A stretch of 64,000 bases of DNA, taken from NCBI GenBank assembly GCA_002816585.1, contig MUCT01000047.1, positions 1 through 64,000 on the forward strand, given 5' to 3'. Numbering within the stretch: the first letter of the stretch is position 1; the number at the start of each line of letters is the position of its first letter. The translations under genes were made by a program, and so were the position numbers. The stretch is from SAR202 cluster bacterium Io17-Chloro-G6 (GTDB lineage: Bacteria; Chloroflexota; Dehalococcoidia; UBA3495). The notes below the pieces were generated by a model. That model searched no databases. It was not told where the DNA came from and was given only the letters and a program-made list of their open reading frames with translations. Below, in pieces: positions 60,660-64,000 of the stretch.

Positions 60660-61567
60660 TCACTCAGTCTACGGTTCACGAGTTTCAGGTGGCAGCGGTC
60701 GAGTCCCGGCTGGACCATTATCTGGCCGCGCAGGACACTGGACTCACTCGCAGCAGACTACAGCGGTTGATCGTCGAAGGCCAGGTGCTGGTCAACGACA
60801 ACCCGGCCAAACCGTCCCACAAGCTGAGGGCAGGCGACCGGATCACCCTTTCCGTGCCCCCGCCACGGCCGACTGGACTAGTGGCTCAAGATATACCCGT
60901 CACCGTGGTCTACCAAGACCAAGATTTGGTGGTAATCGACAAGCCCGCCGGTTTGGCCGTCCACCCAGGACCGGGACACCCAGACCGGACCCTGGTCAAC
61001 GCCTTGCTAGCCATGTGCCCCGACATTCAAGGCATCGGAGGGGAAATCAGGCCCGGCATCGTACACCGCCTGGACAAAGACACCTCTGGGCTGATGGTGG
61101 CAGCCAAGACCCACCAGGCACATAACAATCTTTCCGCCCAAATAAAGGCGCGGCAGGTCACCAAGGGCTACCTAGCTCTGGTCGAAGGAGTACCGGCGCC
61201 TGCCCAAGGTAAGGTGGACGCTCCCGTGGGGCGTCATCCCCGCCGCCGCACACGCATGGCCGTTGTGGTGGGCGGAAAAGAAGCCCGCACCAGCTATCAT
61301 CTACGGGAGCAGTTCCAAGAGCACAGCCTGTTGGAGCTTTACTTGGAGACAGGCCGTACCCACCAGATCAGAGTGCACATGGCCCACATCGGCCACCCGT
61401 TGGTGGGCGATACCACCTATGGACACAAAAGTCTGTTAGTCGGCCGCCATTTCCTCCATGCCTTCCACCTGGCGTTCAAGCACCCGGCCACCGGAGAACC
61501 GCTGGAGTTCCGGACCGATCTGCCGGCTGACCTAGCCCTGGCTATACATGCCCTCCGCGGGGAATAG
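60656..61567 (+). CDS. RluA-family 23S rRNA pseudouridine synthase
   Basis: A 303-residue pseudouridine synthase. An S4 RNA-binding domain (residues about 18-80, LDHYLAAQDTGLTRSRLQRLIVEGQVLVND) precedes the catalytic domain with GIVHRLDKDTSGLMV (catalytic Asp), TKGYLALVEG and LETGRTHQIRVHMAHIGHPLVGD. It resembles RluD, which modifies helix 69 of 23S rRNA. ATG 60656 overlaps the lspA stop, the conserved lspA-rluD gene order of many bacteria. Confidence 0.95.
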   Translation: MITQSTVHEFQVAAVESRLDHYLAAQDTGLTRSRLQRLIVEGQVLVNDNPAKPSHKLRAGDRITLSVPPPRPTGLVAQDIPVTVVYQDQDLVVIDKPAGLAVHPGPGHPDRTLVNALLAMCPDIQGIGGEIRPGIVHRLDKDTSGLMVAAKTHQAHNNLSAQIKARQVTKGYLALVEGVPAPAQGKVDAPVGRHPRRRTRMAVVVGGKEARTSYHLREQFQEHSLLELYLETGRTHQIRVHMAHIGHPLVGDTTYGHKSLLVGRHFLHAFHLAFKHPATGEPLEFRTDLPADLALAIHALRGE

Positions 61568-61670
61568 CCAGGCCCCGATTTCCCCCAAGTGCCGTGCCTG
61601 ACGACCCAAGACTGGGCGTGGGGCGTGCTACAATACTTCTGGTCCGTATATATTCCTATGGAGAATCATC

Positions 61671-63131
61671 TTGCCCGGAGAAGTCCGCGTCCGGTTCGCG
61701 CCCAGCCCAACCGGATTGCCCCACATCGGCAACATCCGAACGGCCCTCTTCAACTGGCTTTTCGCCCGCCACCACGGCGGCAAGTTCATCGTCAGGGTTG
61801 AAGACACCGACCAAGTGCGCTTGGTTCCGGGGTCGGTCGAGGCCATGTTAGCAGGCCTGCGTTGGCTGAACATTGACTGGGATGAGGGCCCCGAAGTGGG
61901 CGGCCCCTACGGTCCGTATTTCCAGTCGGAGCGGCTCGATATATACCACGAACTGGCCGACCGGTTGGTCTCTCAAGGCAACGCCTACCACTGTTATTGC
62001 AGCCAAGAGCGTACGGACCAAGGAACCCGTGACCGCCGCACCTCGGCCAGTTCCGATTGTCATTGCCGCGACCTCAGCCAAGCTGAGATCAGCAAGCTGC
62101 GGTCGGAGCAGCATTCCGAGGTGATCCGGTTCGCCATGCCCAGAGAGGGAGTCACCAAGGTCAATGACCTGATCAGGGGTGAGGTCGAGTGGCGCAACGA
62201 GACTTTGAACGACTTCATCATCATGAAGTCCGATGGATTCCCCACCTACCACCTGGCGGTGGTCATCGACGACCACCTGATGGAGATTAGCCATGTGATG
62301 CGGGCCGAGGAATGGCTGCCCAGCACACCCCGTCACCTGCAGATAATCCAGGCTCTGGAGTTCGAGCCGCCGCAATTCGCCCACCTGCCCATGATTATGG
62401 GACCCGACCGCGCCAAGCTCTCAAAGCGCCACGGAGCCACCTCCATCGGCGAGTATGAACACGACGGCTACCTCCCCGAAGCCATGTGCAACTTCATGGT
62501 TTTGCTTGGCTGGTCGTTGAACGACAAGACGGAAGTCATGTCCACCCAGACGATCATTGACAATTTCACTCTGGACCGGGTTACCAGGTCAGCGGCGATC
62601 TTCGACCAGGAAAAACTGCTCTGGATGAACGGTATGTACATCCGGGAGATGACGCCGGAGCAGCTGGCCGCCCGGATGATGCCGTTCCTGGAACGGGACT
62701 TGCCCAAGGACTTGCTGCCCGTGGACTTGGACTACCTGTCCCGTATCACGCCGCTGCTCCAGGAGCGCATCAAACGGTTGGACGACGCGGCCAATCAGAC
62801 CGAATTCTTTTTCAAGGCGGACGAACGGTTCGATATTGAGACCCTGGTGCAGAAAGGTATGGACCGGGAAATGACACTTTCAGCCCTTAAGACCGCTCTG
62901 GAAGAGCTGGACGCCGCCGACGACTTCAGTCATGAGAAACTGGAACAGGTGCTGAATGTGGCTGGAGAGAAGCTGTCTTTGTCCCGCCGCCAGTTCTTCG
63001 GGGTGTTGCGGGTCGCCGCCACCGGCCGGGCCGTGTCACCGCCGTTGTTCGAGATGATGGAGGTCATGGGTAAGGACCGGACTATCAGCCGAATGAAGAA
63101 CGCCGTCGAGCGCTTCGCCGCCGCCGGTTAA
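61671..63131 (+). CDS. gltX: glutamate-tRNA ligase
   Basis: A 486-residue class I GluRS. VRVRFAPSPTGLPHIGNIRTALFNWLFARH carries the HIGH-type motif (PHIGN), AKLSKRHGATS is the KMSKS loop, and the C-terminal helical anticodon-binding half is complete. The start is TTG 61671 with GGAGA six bases upstream. glnS follows after 45 bases, so this GluRS is probably discriminating, charging only tRNA-Glu, with Gln-tRNA made directly. That is inferred from the pairing. Confidence 0.96.
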   Translation: MPGEVRVRFAPSPTGLPHIGNIRTALFNWLFARHHGGKFIVRVEDTDQVRLVPGSVEAMLAGLRWLNIDWDEGPEVGGPYGPYFQSERLDIYHELADRLVSQGNAYHCYCSQERTDQGTRDRRTSASSDCHCRDLSQAEISKLRSEQHSEVIRFAMPREGVTKVNDLIRGEVEWRNETLNDFIIMKSDGFPTYHLAVVIDDHLMEISHVMRAEEWLPSTPRHLQIIQALEFEPPQFAHLPMIMGPDRAKLSKRHGATSIGEYEHDGYLPEAMCNFMVLLGWSLNDKTEVMSTQTIIDNFTLDRVTRSAAIFDQEKLLWMNGMYIREMTPEQLAARMMPFLERDLPKDLLPVDLDYLSRITPLLQERIKRLDDAANQTEFFFKADERFDIETLVQKGMDREMTLSALKTALEELDAADDFSHEKLEQVLNVAGEKLSLSRRQFFGVLRVAATGRAVSPPLFEMMEVMGKDRTISRMKNAVERFAAAG

Positions 63132-63176
63132 ACGGCAATCCTTTAACGACTTACGACAGTTCAGGATGAACCAAGA

Positions 63177-64000
63177 ATGACGCAGGCTGAAACCTCGGTC
63201 GACTTCGTACGCGGCATAATCGCCGACGACAACAGGTCGGGCAAGTTCGGCGGCCGGGTAGTCACCCGTTTCCCGCCGGAACCCAACGGCTATCTGCACA
63301 TCGGGCATGCCAAGTCGATCTGCTTGAATTTTGGACTGGCTGCGGAATTTGGCGGTGTCTGCCACTTACGATTCGACGATACCAACCCTTCCCGGGAAGA
63401 GGTTGAGTACGTCGAGTCCATCCAGGAAGACGTCCGCTGGCTAGGCTGGGACTGGGGACACAACCTTTTCTATGCCTCGGACTACTTCGGCCAGCTATAT
63501 GAATACGCCGTCCGGTTGATCGAGAAGGCCAAGGCCTACGTCTGCGACCAGAGTCCCGAGGAGATCAGGGAATACCGGGGAACCCTGACCCAACCCGGAA
63601 GGGAGAGCCCCTACCGCAACCGGTCAGTCGAAGAGAACCTGGACCTGTTCCGGCGAATGCGGGCGGGTGAGTTTGATGAGGGCACTCACGTGCTGAGGGC
63701 CAAGATAGATATGGCCTCGCCCAATTTGAACCTCCGTGACCCGGTGCTCTACCGCATTCTGAAGGAGTCCCACCACCGCACGGGAGACGAATGGCCGATC
63801 TATCCGATGTACGACTTCGCCCACGGCCAGTCCGACTCCATTGAGCACATCACCCATTCGGTGTGCACCCTTGAATTCGAGGACCACCGTCCCCTCTACG
63901 ACTGGTTTCTGGATGAACTGGATATTTACCACTCCCAGCAGATCGAATTTGCCCGGCTGAACATCACCCACACAGTGCTCAGCAAACGCCGGTTGATCGA
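63177..64000 (+). CDS. glnS: glutamine-tRNA ligase, 5' part (runs off the window)
   Basis: The first 274 codons of a GlnRS; the gene continues past 64000. It begins [19 protein letters not shown] and has the HIGH motif in [20 protein letters not shown], then [38 protein letters not shown] and [20 protein letters not shown] blocks (here [10 protein letters not shown]), ending at LSKRRLI, the KMSKS region. It charges tRNA-Gln directly, a gene absent from most bacteria outside some Proteobacteria and Deinococcus-like lineages but present in some Chloroflexota. It follows gltX by 45 bases, in one operon. Confidence 0.95.
   Translation, partial: MTQAETSVDFVRGIIADDNRSGKFGGRVVTRFPPEPNGYLHIGHAKSICLNFGLAAEFGGVCHLRFDDTNPSREEVEYVESIQEDVRWLGWDWGHNLFYASDYFGQLYEYAVRLIEKAKAYVCDQSPEEIREYRGTLTQPGRESPYRNRSVEENLDLFRRMRAGEFDEGTHVLRAKIDMASPNLNLRDPVLYRILKESHHRTGDEWPIYPMYDFAHGQSDSIEHITHSVCTLEFEDHRPLYDWFLDELDIYHSQQIEFARLNITHTVLSKRRLI

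Overview
The window looks like a chromosomal segment of an uncultured Chloroflexota bacterium, most likely Dehalococcoidia/SAR202-like. The basis is inferential: moderately high GC, three luciferase-like (LLM) flavin oxidoreductases, FmdB zinc ribbons, a DUF3090/SCO1664 pair, DUF362, a CitE-type lyase, a thiolase-like protein and an acyl-CoA carboxylase beta subunit, in short operons on both strands. No rRNA, tRNA, CRISPR array, prophage or intact insertion sequence was seen. Most of the window is housekeeping and catabolic genes, with several small unusual loci between them.

Layout. 0-6.5 kb: Rrf2 regulator, PaaI thioesterase, membrane protein, flippase-like protein, UbiA prenyltransferase, DUF362, YchF-like GTPase, GNAT. 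6.6-9.1 kb: VOC protein, SCO1664/DUF3090 pair, GlcG/HbpS protein with tandem terminators. 9.2-13.3 kb: receiver protein, YifB ATPase, PAS histidine kinase and a MarR regulator; two identical 10-bp palindromes precede the last two genes. 13.4-17.6 kb: LLM oxidoreductase flanked by imperfect direct repeats, MBL hydrolase, bicupin dioxygenase, LppX-like lipoprotein. 17.7-20 kb: translin-like protein, N-terminally extended ThiE and two FmdB zinc ribbons. 20.3-23 kb: histidine kinase plus a response regulator with two complementary degenerate receivers. 23-28.3 kb: PolA, orphan AbrB protein, CitE-like lyase, FolB, PPOX-like protein.

28.4-35.8 kb: a decayed hybrid kinase, cupin, rpmB, rpe-argH, pterin dehydratase-LLM, a stand-alone receiver, then about 1 kb of gene-poor DNA with an AT-rich repeat island. 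35.8-43.6 kb: MmcB-like nuclease-fold protein, lipoprotein, PIG-L deacetylase, hypothetical protein, UvrC, small membrane protein, XerD. 43.8-50.7 kb: thiolase-like protein, EVE, QueG, dUTPase-like protein, GroEL, FolK-FolP. 51-57.4 kb: carboxylase beta, LLM oxidoreductase, RarA, two arrestin-fold-like paralogues, a 48-residue membrane ORF. 57.4-64 kb: isochorismatase-like protein, threonine aldolase, hydrolase, LspA with a zinc ribbon, RluA, GltX and the start of GlnS, cut by the window end.

How the genes work together. PolA, UvrC, RarA, XerD and MmcB concern DNA repair or recombination; FolB, FolK, FolP and pterin dehydratase concern pterins; the LLM, cupin, CitE, thiolase and carboxylase genes point to oxidation of organic acids and aromatics. 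The best candidates for something undescribed are the zinc ribbon-ThiE-translin operon, the MarR/kinase palindrome pair, the paired arrestin-like genes with an apparent non-ATG start, and the LspA-zinc ribbon fusion.
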